A stretch of DNA of 36,905 bases from Desulfobacterales bacterium (GTDB taxonomy: Bacteria; Desulfobacterota; UBA8473). The notes beneath the pieces were generated by a model. That model was not told the origin of the DNA. It worked only from the letters and a program-made list of their open reading frames with translations, and ran no database searches. Location: NCBI GenBank assembly GCA_016209225.1, contig JACQWO010000030.1, forward strand, positions 1 to 36,905, written 5' to 3'. Made by a program: the position numbers and the translations under genes. Positions 1-8,151 of this stretch are shown piece after piece (position 1 is the stretch's first letter; each line of letters starts with the position of its first letter).

Positions 1-936
1 CACCCCATTTTCAACTAAATCCTTTACCCTCGTTATACTGTTATACGGTCGTGAGCCTTTAATCTCCGGGAAACCGGTTATAAGATTACAACTTGGTGTT
101 ATTATAACATTAATTCCTGCTTCCTTAACCCTTTTTATTATTCCAATTGCTATTCTGTTATCAACCTTGGAGAGAGAGATACAATGTGTAGCCGAGACCC
201 TTCCCTGATAGTCTTCATTAATCGTCTTTTCCACTAAATATGGCAGCATGAAATCTTCAGGGTTGTTGGACTCGTCTATTTGGACCTCCAGTTCCACATC
301 ACAATTCTTTGCAATTTCAAAGAGAACATCAATATGCCCCTTTTGTTCTTTTTCCGTCTTTTCCACTAAAGGAAGTCCACCAAGCAGATCAGCTCCATCA
401 TTTAAGGCTTGTTCCAACAACTCTCTCGCGCCTTGTTTAAAAACTCCTTCTTGAGGAAAGGCACATATCTCAATGTCTACTAAATGAGCATGCTCTTTTC
501 TTAATTCACATATTGCCTTCAAGGGCAAGAGTTTTGCCGTAGGGTCAACATCAACCTGGGTCCTTATAGCAGTAATACCCTCTTTAGTCATCTCCCTTAT
601 TACCCTACCCGCTCTCTCTTTTATCCCGGCAATCGTATAGTTTTCTTTAAATTCCCGTATCAGTTTTCTGTTTTCCTCTAATGTGCCTCCAAACTGGGAA
701 GGTTTCATTTTAGAGAGAAGATCCGCTTTATCGAGATGGGTATGGGAGTTTACAAAACCCGGGATTACAAGGTTATGCTCCGCATTGATCTCTCTGTCCT
801 GGGACACTGTATCTTTTATATTTCCAATGTTCCGGATATTCCCGTCTTTTATGCCGATGTCCACGGATGGACCATGGTCTTTCAGCCTGGCGTTTCTGAT
901 AATTAGATCATATCCCATTTGCACCTTTTCTTCCAT
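1..936 (-). CDS. Cytosine deaminase-like amidohydrolase (CodA family), 3' end outside window
   Basis: 312 codons are visible from ATG at 936; the C-terminus lies beyond position 1. The protein matches the CodA-type metal-dependent amidohydrolase fold. Seen: SHTHLDK with His65 and His67 (first metal ligands), RTQVDVD (Gln127, the position of the cytosine-contacting Gln in E. coli CodA), AFPQEGV near 159-165, IDES with Glu222, ATHC with His251, and ITRVKDLVENGV near the cut. The position of the CodA metal ligand His214 (HCDE motif) is Gln219 here (VQIDE), so the metal site or substrate may differ from true cytosine deaminase. It starts 3 bases after the pyrR stop, so it is co-transcribed and translationally coupled with pyrR, which fits pyrimidine salvage. 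Family assignment is strong; the substrate is inferred. Confidence 0.85.
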   Translation of the reverse strand, partial: MEEKVQMGYDLIIRNARLKDHGPSVDIGIKDGNIRNIGNIKDTVSQDREINAEHNLVIPGFVNSHTHLDKADLLSKMKPSQFGGTLEENRKLIREFKENYTIAGIKERAGRVIREMTKEGITAIRTQVDVDPTAKLLPLKAICELRKEHAHLVDIEICAFPQEGVFKQGARELLEQALNDGADLLGGLPLVEKTEKEQKGHIDVLFEIAKNCDVELEVQIDESNNPEDFMLPYLVEKTINEDYQGRVSATHCISLSKVDNRIAIGIIKRVKEAGINVIITPSCNLITGFPEIKGSRPYNSITRVKDLVENGV

Positions 937-939
937 CCT

Positions 940-1488
940 TTAGTTGACCTTACCCTGAAGAACCACTCTATCTACAGCCTCTTCTTCCTCCAGCATAACC
1001 CTTACCACTTCATCCCTGGATGTGGGAAGATTTTTACCAATATAATCTGCCTGAATGGGAAGTTCCCTATTGCCCCTATCCACGAGGACCGCCAACTGGA
1101 TAACCTCTGCCCGCCCAATGCTCATCAGCCCATCTAAGGCTGCCCTGATACTCCTCCCTGTATTCAATACATCATCTACAAGGACTACCCTCTTACCGGT
1201 TATTGAAAACGGTATGTCCGTCTTATGGATTATGGGCTGATTGGAATTAGAGCCGAGATCATCCCTGTAAAGGGTTATGTCCAATACGCCAACGGGGATA
1301 TCCACACTCTCAATCTGACGGATATACGTAGCGATTCGCCTGGCTATATAAATACCCCTGGTCCTAATTCCAATAAGGACCAGGTTCTTAACCCCCTTGT
1401 TTCTCTCCACAATCTCATGGGATATACGGAGCAGTGCCCGTTCCATTTCAGCCTTGTCTATGACTTCCTTCTTTTCTGTATAATTCAC
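940..1488 (-). CDS. pyrR: Bifunctional pyrimidine operon regulator / uracil phosphoribosyltransferase PyrR
   Basis: 182 aa, the usual PyrR length. The type I PRPP-binding loop [13 protein letters not shown] is near residues 100-112, and [15 protein letters not shown] near 38-52 and [20 protein letters not shown] near 138-157 are PyrR signatures. PyrR proteins bind UMP-sensitive attenuator RNA and have weak uracil phosphoribosyltransferase activity. The start is GTG at 1488, with GAGAGG six bases upstream. No pyrB or pyrC is next to it; the downstream partner is a CodA-like amidohydrolase. I saw no clear PyrR-binding attenuator hairpin in the upstream gap, which is filled mostly by a 3x30-bp repeat. 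It probably belongs to the lepA-lepB transcription unit. Confidence 0.93.
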   Translation of the reverse strand: MNYTEKKEVIDKAEMERALLRISHEIVERNKGVKNLVLIGIRTRGIYIARRIATYIRQIESVDIPVGVLDITLYRDDLGSNSNQPIIHKTDIPFSITGKRVVLVDDVLNTGRSIRAALDGLMSIGRAEVIQLAVLVDRGNRELPIQADYIGKNLPTSRDEVVRVMLEEEEAVDRVVLQGKVN

Positions 1489-1530
1489 GGTTTACCTCTC
1501 AGTTGGTGAAAAGGGTTCTAGGTTTCAAGC

Positions 1531-1620
1531 CTACAGGGCAACCACAAGGGATTGCCCCTACTACAGGGCAACCACAAGGGATTGCCCCTACTACAGGGCA
1601 ACCACAAGGGATTGCCCCTA
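1531..1620. repeat. Three perfect tandem copies of a 30-bp palindromic repeat
   Basis: Units at 1531-1560, 1561-1590 and 1591-1620 are identical. Each contains GGGCAACC and, 9 bases later, ATTGCCCC, so a single unit can fold into a small hairpin (GGGCAA with TTGCCC). A fourth identical unit stands alone at 2273-2302, between lepB and lepA. There are no spacers between units, so this is not a CRISPR array. Location is strictly intergenic, in the lepB-pyrR gap. Confidence 0.95.
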
Positions 1621-1641
1621 CTTGAATCCTCCTAATCATTA

Positions 1642-2250
1642 CTAATGAATTAAACTCCCAATCCTTTTCCATCTAAGACTGTTCTCCAGTCCATTCCATG
1701 ACCAATATATAATAAAGGCATTACCCTTCACCTCTTCCAATTTTACAAACCCCCAATACCGGCTATCGTAACTATGATCTCTATTATCCCCCATTACAAA
1801 AAGAGAGTCTTTGGGAACAAGCACTGGACCATAATTGTCCCTCGGCTGGATACCCTTCGGTATAATAGTCTCATCATCATTCACCGCAAAGGGGCAATAA
1901 TTTGGGGAACCATTAATATAAACCTTTTTGTCTATTATTTCAACCCTGTCACCTTCTACACCAACAACCCTCTTTATAAAGTCCTTTTTCCTGTCCTCAG
2001 GGAAAATAAAAACTATTATATCACCTTTTTGGGGCTTTTTGAAAGAAAGGATTTTGATACCGGTAAAGGGAATTTTTGTGCCATAAATAAATTTGTTAAC
2101 CAGGATGTGATCACCAACCAGTAATGTTTTCTCCATGGAGCCGGAAGGAATCTTAAATGCCTGAACTACAAAGGTTCTTATTATAAGGGCCAGGATAACA
2201 GCAATTACAATTGCCTCAACCCATTCTCTGATTACCGATTTTTTATTCAT
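1642..2250 (-). CDS. lepB: Signal peptidase I
   Basis: 202 aa membrane serine protease of family S26, which removes signal peptides from exported proteins. One N-terminal membrane segment is at about residues 11-30. Box B is PSGSMEKTLL with catalytic Ser38. Box D holds FIKRVVGVEGD with catalytic Lys93, and box E is GDNRDHSYDSRYWG. Start ATG at 2250 has AAGGA about 8 bases upstream. It lies 54 bp downstream of lepA, the classic lepA-lepB arrangement, with one copy of the 30-bp palindromic repeat in the gap. All catalytic residues are present. Confidence 0.95.
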   Translation of the reverse strand: MNKKSVIREWVEAIVIAVILALIIRTFVVQAFKIPSGSMEKTLLVGDHILVNKFIYGTKIPFTGIKILSFKKPQKGDIIVFIFPEDRKKDFIKRVVGVEGDRVEIIDKKVYINGSPNYCPFAVNDDETIIPKGIQPRDNYGPVLVPKDSLFVMGDNRDHSYDSRYWGFVKLEEVKGNAFIIYWSWNGLENSLRWKRIGSLIH

Positions 2251-2272
2251 GAAATATCCTTTCTATGTAAGC

Positions 2273-2302
2273 CTACAGGGCAACCACAAGGGATTGCCCC
2301 TA
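2273..2302. repeat. Single copy of the 30-bp palindromic repeat
   Basis: This is identical to the units at 1531-1620 and occupies most of the 54-bp gap between lepA and lepB. As a hairpin inside a polycistronic transcript it could affect processing or stability; that is inference. Confidence 0.93.
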
Positions 2303-2304
2303 CA

Positions 2305-4101
2305 TTATTTTAATATGGCAAGGAATGCCTCCTGAGGGATTTCAACCTTTCCAATCTGTTTCATCCTCTTTTTTCCCTCTTTCTGTTTCTCTAACAGTTT
2401 TCTTTTCCTTGTGATGTCTCCTCCGTAGCATTTTGCAGTAACGTTCTTTCTTAGAGGTCTGATAGTTTCTCTTGCTATAACCTTACTGCCTATGGCACCT
2501 TGAATAACTACTTCAAACATCTGCCGGGGTATCAAATCCTTCATTCTGGCAACCAGACTCTTCGCACGGAAGTAGGCATTCTCCTTATGAGTAATCAATG
2601 AAAGGGCATCTACTATATCTCCGTTAATGAGTATGTCCAGTTTAACCATATCGGACTCGCGAAAATCAAGGTACTCATAATCGAATGAAGCATATCCGCG
2701 GCTTACCGATTTCAACCTATCATAAAAGTCAAATATTATCTCGTTTAAAGGCAGTTCATAGGTTAAAACAACCCTGTCCATGTTAAGATACTTGATCTGT
2801 TTCTGGATACCGCGTTTCTCTTCACACAGTTTCAATACAGCTCCTACATAACTATTGGGAAGGTAGATGGTAGCCAGCACATATGGTTCTCTGATAGAAA
2901 CAATCTCTTGAAGTGGAGGGAGTTTAGATGGATTCTCCACATTCAATACCTGTTCACCTGTAGTGGTGACCTGGTAAATTACATTAGGTGCAGTGGTTAT
3001 AAGATTCAATCCATACTCTCTCTCAAGACGTTCCTGAATAATCTCCATATGCAAAAGACCCAAAAATCCACAGCGGAAACCGAAGCCTAATGCCAGGGAC
3101 GTTTCCGGTTCGTATGAGAAAGAGGAATCGTTCAGTTGGAGCTTTTCAAGGGCATTCCTGAGCACATCAAATTGAGCCGATGCAATCGGATACAAACCAC
3201 AAAAGACCATGGGTTTCATGATTCTGAAGCCAGGGAAAGGGGCATCAGTAGGATTTTCCGCATCGGTTATCGTATCGCCTATTCTGGTGTCTTTGACTTC
3301 TTTAATCCCTGCCATGATAAAGCCCACCTCGCCGGCTGAGAGTTCTGAAACCTCTATCATATCGGGTGAAAATATACCAACCCTTGCAACCTCAAATATC
3401 TTCTTTGAAGACATCATCTGTATATTCATCCCCTTCTTTATTGTTCCATCAAATATCCTGACCAATACTATAGCGCCCTGGTAAAGATCAAACCAGGAAT
3501 CGAAGACCAATACCTTCAAAGGAGACTCTCTTCTTCCTTCAGGGGGAGGAATTTTTTCAATAACAGCCTCCAATACTTCTCTGATACCAATACCCTCTTT
3601 GGCGCTTATCAGAATAGCGTCACCAGAATCTATACAGATAATATCCTCGATCTCTTCCCTTACCTTGTCCGGATTGGCACTGGGAAGATCTATCTTATTT
3701 ATAACAGGTAAAACCGTTAGCTTGGAATCATACGCCATATAGACATTGGCTAAAGTTTGAGCCTCTACTCCCTGAGAGGCATCTATCACTAACACCGCTC
3801 CCTCACAGGCAGCCAGACTATGATAGACTTCATAGCTGAAATCTACATGCCCTGGGGTATCGATCAGATTCAAGATATATGTCTCATTATCATCGGCAGT
3901 GTAAGGCAGTCTGACTGTCTGGGCCTTAATAGTAATCCCCCTCTCCCTTTCCAGATCCATTTTGTCCAGGAATTGAGGGGTTATTGCCTTTGAACCCATA
4001 ATACCCGTAATCTCAAGGAATCTATCTGCAAGGGTAGATTTACCATGGTCTATATGGGCGATAATAGAAAAATTTCGTATTTTTTGTTGATCTGTTTTCA
4101 T
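2305..4101 (-). CDS. lepA: Translation elongation factor 4 (LepA/EF4)
   Basis: 598 aa, full length for the family. The ribosome-dependent GTPase back-translocates or remodels stalled ribosomes. The GTPase G1 is [13 protein letters not shown] (about residues 15-27), the switch II region is DTPGHVDF, and NKIDLPSA is G4. The LepA-specific C-terminal domain is present, including [21 protein letters not shown] near the end. ATG at 4101 is the start; the ribosome binding site is weak. First gene of the visible lepA-lepB-pyrR-amidohydrolase unit. Confidence 0.97.
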   Translation of the reverse strand: MKTDQQKIRNFSIIAHIDHGKSTLADRFLEITGIMGSKAITPQFLDKMDLERERGITIKAQTVRLPYTADDNETYILNLIDTPGHVDFSYEVYHSLAACEGAVLVIDASQGVEAQTLANVYMAYDSKLTVLPVINKIDLPSANPDKVREEIEDIICIDSGDAILISAKEGIGIREVLEAVIEKIPPPEGRRESPLKVLVFDSWFDLYQGAIVLVRIFDGTIKKGMNIQMMSSKKIFEVARVGIFSPDMIEVSELSAGEVGFIMAGIKEVKDTRIGDTITDAENPTDAPFPGFRIMKPMVFCGLYPIASAQFDVLRNALEKLQLNDSSFSYEPETSLALGFGFRCGFLGLLHMEIIQERLEREYGLNLITTAPNVIYQVTTTGEQVLNVENPSKLPPLQEIVSIREPYVLATIYLPNSYVGAVLKLCEEKRGIQKQIKYLNMDRVVLTYELPLNEIIFDFYDRLKSVSRGYASFDYEYLDFRESDMVKLDILINGDIVDALSLITHKENAYFRAKSLVARMKDLIPRQMFEVVIQGAIGSKVIARETIRPLRKNVTAKCYGGDITRKRKLLEKQKEGKKRMKQIGKVEIPQEAFLAILK

Positions 4102-4140
4102 CGTAAGCTCGATAGGTTATATTACCTTGTTATCTTTGTC

Positions 4141-4242
4141 AGTAACTGCTCAGGTGGATAGGCTGAAGTTTAGGCTGTAGACTATCAGCCTGTAGACTAT
4201 TAGCCTACTTCAGCCTTCAGCCTATCTACCTGAGTAGTTACT
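4141..4242. repeat. 102-bp imperfect palindromic element (MITE/REP-like)
   Basis: The terminal arms at 4141-4168 and 4215-4242 are 28-bp inverted repeats with two mismatches (AGTAACTGCTCAGGTGGATA versus AGTAACTACTCAGGTAGATA). The middle contains further copies of GTAGACTAT and AGCCT. A related but longer element with the same arm motif is at 33164-33343. No open reading frame inside. It lies upstream of lepA. Confidence 0.85.
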
Positions 4243-4262
4243 CTTTGTCAAAGAAAAAAGGG

Positions 4263-4331
4263 GAAGTAGCTGAAGAGGGAGAGATATTTGGATATATTGA
4301 GCCTGATGGTGTGGGAAAGACTACAATGGAT
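4263..4331 (+). pseudogene. Degenerate fragment of an ABC transporter ATPase (Walker A region)
   Basis: Read on the plus strand from 4263, this gives EVAEEGEIFGYIEPDGVGKT and then TM. It parallels EVEEGEIFGYVGPNGAGKTT of the intact ABC ATPase at 19842, at DNA level as well. The Walker A Gly-Pro-Asn-Gly-Ala is changed to Glu-Pro-Asp-Gly-Val, and neither a start nor the rest of the gene is present. It is wedged between the palindromic element at 4141 and the convergent gene ending at 4336. I read it as a relic of a lost ABC gene; a chance match is unlikely given the length. Confidence 0.6.
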
Positions 4332-4335
4332 ATCT

Positions 4336-5070
4336 CTATAGATCATAGGACCAATAGAGATTGAGACCTTTTCCACGGGCATACTCTTCCACTTGAGGTG
4401 TAACATCGTGGACAACAACTACTTGACAGATATTATTAGAGGAAACATCTTCTAATTGAGCTGCCCTTTTAACTATCCTTTGAAAGCGATCGATCTCCTG
4501 ACGAGAGACACTGGTTTTAGCCTCTCCGAGGATTAATATTCTCTGGCTGTCTTTCTTACCCCAGCCATAGATATTTATCTGGAGGTATTGGCCCTTTTTC
4601 TCTCCTGCTAAGTAACGCCTGATGAGCCTGCCTTCAACCGCGATCCCTAAATCCTTTTTCAGTAGAGTGGGCAAACCCTTGTAGCTCTGATTTTCCAGGG
4701 TATATCCAACAGTATCAGATATATTTTCCAGTCTCTCTCTAGTTTGTCGATGGTCCTCAATTAGCCTGTTAAGGGATATTTCAGTCCTCTCTTGTGCCTG
4801 GGCTAATTCATTGAGTCTTTCTTCTGTCTTCTTCTGGGCATGGACTAATTCATTGAGTCTTTCTTCTGTCTTCTTCTGGGCCTGGGCTAGATCGCCAACA
4901 ATCTCTTTCAGTTCGTTGAATTCTTTTTTTGTGACGGTTTGCGTTACCTCATCATAGACTTGTCCAAGTATCTCTGCGATCTTCTGGGCCGCCTTAGGTT
5001 CTATATAGTGGCTTAGGTCTTCAAATATGGTTAATGTATTTATCATAGTTGCAAAAGTATAATCCACCAA
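4336..5070 (-). CDS. Coiled-coil protein with C-terminal PD-(D/E)XK nuclease-like domain (DUF3782-type)
   Basis: 244 aa. The N-terminal third carries 14-residue coiled-coil repeats of the type [14 protein letters not shown] (about residues 58-105), visible in the DNA as a 42-bp tandem repeat near 4800-4883. The C-terminal domain has [19 protein letters not shown] (ExK) followed by [27 protein letters not shown], the pattern of DUF3782-like restriction-endonuclease-fold proteins common in cyanobacteria, Chloroflexota and uncultured bacteria. Function is unknown; such proteins are often multicopy. It stands alone between repeat-rich gaps. Start ATG at 5046 ([11 protein letters not shown]) is an alternative to 5070. 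Confidence 0.8.
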   Translation of the reverse strand: MVDYTFATMINTLTIFEDLSHYIEPKAAQKIAEILGQVYDEVTQTVTKKEFNELKEIVGDLAQAQKKTEERLNELVHAQKKTEERLNELAQAQERTEISLNRLIEDHRQTRERLENISDTVGYTLENQSYKGLPTLLKKDLGIAVEGRLIRRYLAGEKKGQYLQINIYGWGKKDSQRILILGEAKTSVSRQEIDRFQRIVKRAAQLEDVSSNNICQVVVVHDVTPQVEEYARGKGLNLYWSYDL

Positions 5071-5115
5071 ATGGGAATTGTCAATAAAATTTAACCTTCA
5101 TTTGATCCTTCAGTG

Positions 5116-5275
5116 CCTTTAAACATCTCGCCATGGCGACAAAAGTTTATCTCGCCCGCTTCCTCTGGTCGCTCGAGCACACAGAGAATCACTGAGATAA
5201 TCACGCTGTTTCTCTGTGAACTCTGTGTGAGATGAAAAAGCTTTAAACACCTCGCCACGGTGACAAAATTTTGTA
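5116..5275. repeat. Solo GxxExxY-associated repeat (minus orientation) inside a short direct repeat
   Basis: The core at 5150-5231, read on the minus strand, matches the element before the GxxExxY gene (23277-23361): CTCACACAGAGTTCACAGAG, then the GATTATCTCAGTGATTCTCT block and an ending like GAGCGACC...GCGGGCGAGA. Here there is no GxxExxY gene. The core is flanked by an imperfect direct repeat of about 30 bp (CTTTAAACATCTCGCCATGG at 5116 and CTTTAAACACCTCGCCACGG at 5241). Small open frames here just read through the repeat. Confidence 0.8.
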
Positions 5276-5312
5276 CCAATGCGCCGTAAATTGTAACTAT
5301 ATAAGGTTAATA

Positions 5313-5390
5313 GGGGCAAAGGCACAAAGGCACAGAGTAACCCCGATTTATCGGGGTTGTCCTCTGCTTTGTGCCTATGTGCCTTTGCAA
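5313..5390. repeat. Intergenic hairpin element with nested 9-bp stem
   Basis: The outer arms GCAAAGGCACAAAGGCACAG and, on the other side, the complement of GCAAAGGCACATAGGCACAA pair imperfectly. The inner AACCCCGAT/ATCGGGGTT stem at 5339-5358 is perfect, with a TT loop. No T-run follows the stem, so it is not a standard intrinsic terminator. It lies between the divergent gene at 5070 and the pilA promoter. Apart from this, the solo repeat and the promoter and leader below, I see nothing else in the 5071-5552 gap. Confidence 0.75.
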
Positions 5391-5428
5391 CTTTTTGCCT
5401 GCGTCATCGGCATACTTTAAGGGATTTT

Positions 5429-5445
5429 TTGGCATAATAGTTGCT
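5429..5445 (+). promoter_or_regulatory. Sigma-54 (RpoN) -24/-12 promoter of pilA
   Basis: TTGGCATAATAGTTGCT has GG at 5431-5432 and GC at 5443-5444 with exactly 10 bases between, the sigma-54 spacing, and both the TTGGCA and TTGCT blocks are kept. The predicted start of transcription is near 5456, giving a leader of about 97 bases before pilA. RpoN with the PilS/PilR two-component system drives pilA in many proteobacteria; pilS and pilR are not in this window. Confidence 0.8.
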
Positions 5446-5488
5446 TTCTATTTTAATTACTACCATTTTAAAACAATCAACAATCCAG

Positions 5489-5549
5489 TAAAGGAGGTGA
5501 ATATTTAGAGCTGTAAACTGTGAACCGTGAACCGTTTATAAAGGAGGTG
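5489..5549 (+). promoter_or_regulatory. pilA leader: duplicated Shine-Dalgarno flanking a heptamer array
   Basis: The 11-mer TAAAGGAGGTG occurs at 5489-5499 and again at 5539-5549, exactly 50 bp apart. The second copy is the ribosome binding site of pilA (ATG at 5553). Between them is a 7-bp array at 5511-5538: CTGTAAA, CTGTGAA, CCGTGAA, CCGTTTA. The first copy is followed by GTGAATATTTAG, at most a three-codon reading frame. This looks like an insertion that duplicated the ribosome binding site. Confidence 0.75.
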
Positions 5550-5552
5550 TAA

Positions 5553-5957
5553 ATGTTAACCAAACTTAGAAAATCTATGAAGAGTGAAAAAGGTTTTACC
5601 CTGATTGAATTGATGATCGTTGTAGCCATCATCGGGATTCTGGCAGCCATAGCTATACCTAACTTTTTGAGCTACCAGAAAAAGGCCGCGCAGTCAGAGG
5701 CAAAGACAAACCTGGGTGGCATTCGCACATTACAGGAAGCTTATGCGGCTGATCATGATAATTATGCCACGAGTTTGGATGGACTGGGTTACTCCGTTAA
5801 GGGAACAAACAAGTATACCTATGGAGTTTCAACGGCAGATGCAAGTTCTTTTACGGCAATAGCACAAGGAAAAACAGGATCCATTACTGGTGACAAATGG
5901 AGTATGGACGAGGGTGGTACGCTGACTGATATGGACCCTGCGTCATTTACAAATTAA
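5553..5957 (+). CDS. pilA: Type IV major pilin PilA
   Basis: 134 aa class IVa prepilin. The leader [14 protein letters not shown] is cut between Gly14 and Phe15 by PilD, giving an N-methylated Phe. The mature N-terminus [20 protein letters not shown] has Glu5 and the hydrophobic helix that packs the fibre. The mature protein is about 120 aa and has no cysteine pair, unlike pilins with a disulfide-bounded D-region. Ser/Thr-rich stretches ([18 protein letters not shown]) in the globular part could be O-glycosylated. A strong ribosome binding site, an own sigma-54 promoter and an own terminator support a highly expressed single-gene unit. The prepilin peptidase and minor pilins are 17-23 kb downstream. 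Confidence 0.97.
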   Translation: MLTKLRKSMKSEKGFTLIELMIVVAIIGILAAIAIPNFLSYQKKAAQSEAKTNLGGIRTLQEAYAADHDNYATSLDGLGYSVKGTNKYTYGVSTADASSFTAIAQGKTGSITGDKWSMDEGGTLTDMDPASFTN

Positions 5958-5975
5958 TATCTTTTTTTCTTACTT

Positions 5976-6023
5976 AAGCGGACAGCAATCCTTTTTATGG
6001 GGGAAGCTGTCCGCTTATTTTTT
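5976..6023 (+). terminator. Rho-independent terminator after pilA
   Basis: An 11-bp perfect stem AAGCGGACAGC (5976-5986) / GCTGTCCGCTT (6006-6016) with an 18-base loop is followed by ATTTTTT. It would separate abundant pilA mRNA from the glycan genes behind it, with read-through possible. Confidence 0.9.
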
Positions 6024-6036
6024 GGTATCTATACCA

Positions 6037-8124
6037 ATGCCATTCCTTATCTTTATCTTTACATTTCTCATTTATCTCAATACAACTGCGCCTGGGATTC
6101 TTGTACCTGACAGCCCGGAATTTATTGCATCATCTTTCAGTTTTGGAATTGCACACCCATCAGGATACCCTTTTTATCTTCTTTTAGGCAAAGTATTTTC
6201 CTTCATCCCTATTGGAAATCTGGCATGGCGAATGAACCTCATGTCAGCCCTGTTTGCTTCTCTTGTTGTTATCTGCATCTATATCTTATCTAACAGAGTT
6301 ATTAAAGTTACTTTACCTGAAAATAAAACGGAAATAATTAATAAGTCTTTTGCCTTTATTGGTGCTCTCGTCCTTGCTTTTTCTCATTCATTTTGGCCTT
6401 ACGCCGTAAACACAGAGGCTTATTCTACAAGCTCTTTTTTATTATCTGTTGCCATCCTTTTGCTGATCCTATGTGTTTCAACTGAAGAAAAAATCCGGGC
6501 AGGTACTGCATTCAGAAGCCAATCCGAGAAAAAAGTAAAACGCTTATATCTATTGTCTCTTTTTGCAGGTCTCCTTTTGGCCTTTCATTCTGTGAATCTA
6601 ATATATGTGGTATTGTTTGTTGGGTTTGTGGTTGTTAAGACAACATACATAGATAGTAAGAAAGAAATAAAGATAGAGAATTTGTTGTTAGCCTTATCCT
6701 TTTTCCTCTTAGGACTCTCTATACTTTTTTACCTTCCAATAAGGTCAGTTACCTCCCCTTTTATTAATATCGGCGACTCGAGTAAGTGGGGAGATTTTTT
6801 TAAAACAATTACGGGTAAAATTTATATTGGGGAGTTATCTCTATTTTCCATACCCTTCAGGGAAAAAGCGTATAACCTTTTATACTCTGTTAAATCCATA
6901 GGGCATCAATTCACCCTTCCTTTGACAGGAATAGGATTGATAGGTATCTATCTGCTTCTCAAAAAAAAGATTATGGTTTTTTTGATACTCTTATCAGTAG
7001 CTCTGGCTAATATTCTCTTCTTTGCAAATTATGATCTGGGGGCATCTAGAGGTGAATCTTTCCCCTCTCAGCTTTTATTGCCTTTTTATATTATATTCTC
7101 AGTGTTTTTAAGCGTGGGGCTGGCAGGCATTACAAAATGGACAATTTCCCGGGGGAATTTATCCACTGTTATTAAATTCTCATCTTTATCACTGGTTATT
7201 ATTCTGCTCCTCAGATTCCCATTTTACGAAAACTATAAAATGAGTGATTCCAGTTTAGACCGTTATTTTTATGAATTCGGCAAAAGGAGGATAGAGACAT
7301 TTGAACCAAATTCTGTTTTTCTATGTACAAACAGTAAAAATTCTCTGTTCTTCTTGTGGTACTTCAACGTTATTGAAAATAGGAGGCTTGATATTGATTC
7401 AATGCTGATTAACCCTTTTGTAAAGACATCCTTAGAGAAAACTCTGAAAGATCCCAAATTCGAAGATGTCTTAAAAGAGTTAAAAGGAAGGGTTTTTAAT
7501 AATACCATAGAGGTCCGTTCCATGATAATGGATTCATTATTAAAGAACTATCTTTCCAGATTTCCTTTTTACATCAATAGCCCGGAAGGATATATCAGGG
7601 AGCAATATGTAAGGATACCCACGGGGAATATATACAGAATTCAGGACCCCCCCCCAGAGGTAATCGTAAATAATCCTGCAATAGAGAAGATGGTTAATGC
7701 CGTATACAACGATAAGATTGTGTTAATAGGTTACAATATGGATAGGTCATCCGCTCATATTGGAGAAACCATCAAACTCTCGCTCTTCTGGAAATCTCTT
7801 GAAGCGATGGATAAGGACTACAAATTCATTGTCCTTATAACAGGCGAAGACGGCAGAATAATAGGAAAAAAGCTCTCTGATCCCTTTACCCATAAACCTG
7901 CTTATGGTATATATCCAACGAGCAAATGGAGAAACGGTGAGGTAATAAAAGAAAACATGGATATCCTGATCCATCTTGGTTTTTCCCCTGGTATATTTTA
8001 TATAAATTTAGCGGTTGGCGGTGAAGAAAGAGGGGAGGAATTGCTGCTGATAACATCAGAGGATACTGCAACTGAAGGAAGGTTTGTTCGGACAGCAAAG
8101 GTTGAGGTATTACCAGATCATTAG
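6037..8124 (+). CDS. DUF2723-family integral membrane glycosyltransferase (GT-C, TMEM260/GT117-like), copy 1
   Basis: About 695 aa. The N-terminal half is multi-spanning. It carries the DUF2723 signature early on: PDSPEFIASSFSFGIAHPSG, then YPFYLLLGKVF and WRMNLMSAL; the acidic residue in the first periplasmic loop (DSPEF) is the expected GT-C catalytic position. The C-terminal ~150 residues form a beta-sandwich-like domain (GYNMDRSSAHIGETIKLSLF ... TATEGRF). DUF2723 proteins are related to O-mannosyltransferases using polyprenyl-phosphate sugars. ATG at 6037 is preferred over TTG at 6022 because it aligns with the paralogue. A C9 tract at 7647-7655 lies inside the coding frame. It directly follows the pilA terminator, so a role in pilin glycosylation is plausible but unproven. 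Confidence 0.85.
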   Translation: MPFLIFIFTFLIYLNTTAPGILVPDSPEFIASSFSFGIAHPSGYPFYLLLGKVFSFIPIGNLAWRMNLMSALFASLVVICIYILSNRVIKVTLPENKTEIINKSFAFIGALVLAFSHSFWPYAVNTEAYSTSSFLLSVAILLLILCVSTEEKIRAGTAFRSQSEKKVKRLYLLSLFAGLLLAFHSVNLIYVVLFVGFVVVKTTYIDSKKEIKIENLLLALSFFLLGLSILFYLPIRSVTSPFINIGDSSKWGDFFKTITGKIYIGELSLFSIPFREKAYNLLYSVKSIGHQFTLPLTGIGLIGIYLLLKKKIMVFLILLSVALANILFFANYDLGASRGESFPSQLLLPFYIIFSVFLSVGLAGITKWTISRGNLSTVIKFSSLSLVIILLLRFPFYENYKMSDSSLDRYFYEFGKRRIETFEPNSVFLCTNSKNSLFFLWYFNVIENRRLDIDSMLINPFVKTSLEKTLKDPKFEDVLKELKGRVFNNTIEVRSMIMDSLLKNYLSRFPFYINSPEGYIREQYVRIPTGNIYRIQDPPPEVIVNNPAIEKMVNAVYNDKIVLIGYNMDRSSAHIGETIKLSLFWKSLEAMDKDYKFIVLITGEDGRIIGKKLSDPFTHKPAYGIYPTSKWRNGEVIKENMDILIHLGFSPGIFYINLAVGGEERGEELLLITSEDTATEGRFVRTAKVEVLPDH

Positions 8125-8151
8125 GACAACTCCAGAAACAGGCGATTGGTA

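Noticed and set aside
1531-1620. Possible small CRISPR array
   Set aside because: The 30-bp units are directly tandem with no spacers, and no cas gene is nearby.
4796-4883. 42-bp tandem repeat as a mobile or regulatory repeat
   Set aside because: It lies in frame within the coiled-coil region and simply encodes 14-residue heptad pairs.
5091-5325. Two overlapping minus-strand reading frames of 62 and 68 codons
   Set aside because: They only read through the GxxExxY-associated repeat; the same translated text occurs around 23234-23467 and no protein-like pattern is present.
5339-5358. AACCCCGAT/ATCGGGGTT hairpin as a terminator
   Set aside because: No T-run follows it on either strand, and it is nested in a larger palindromic repeat.
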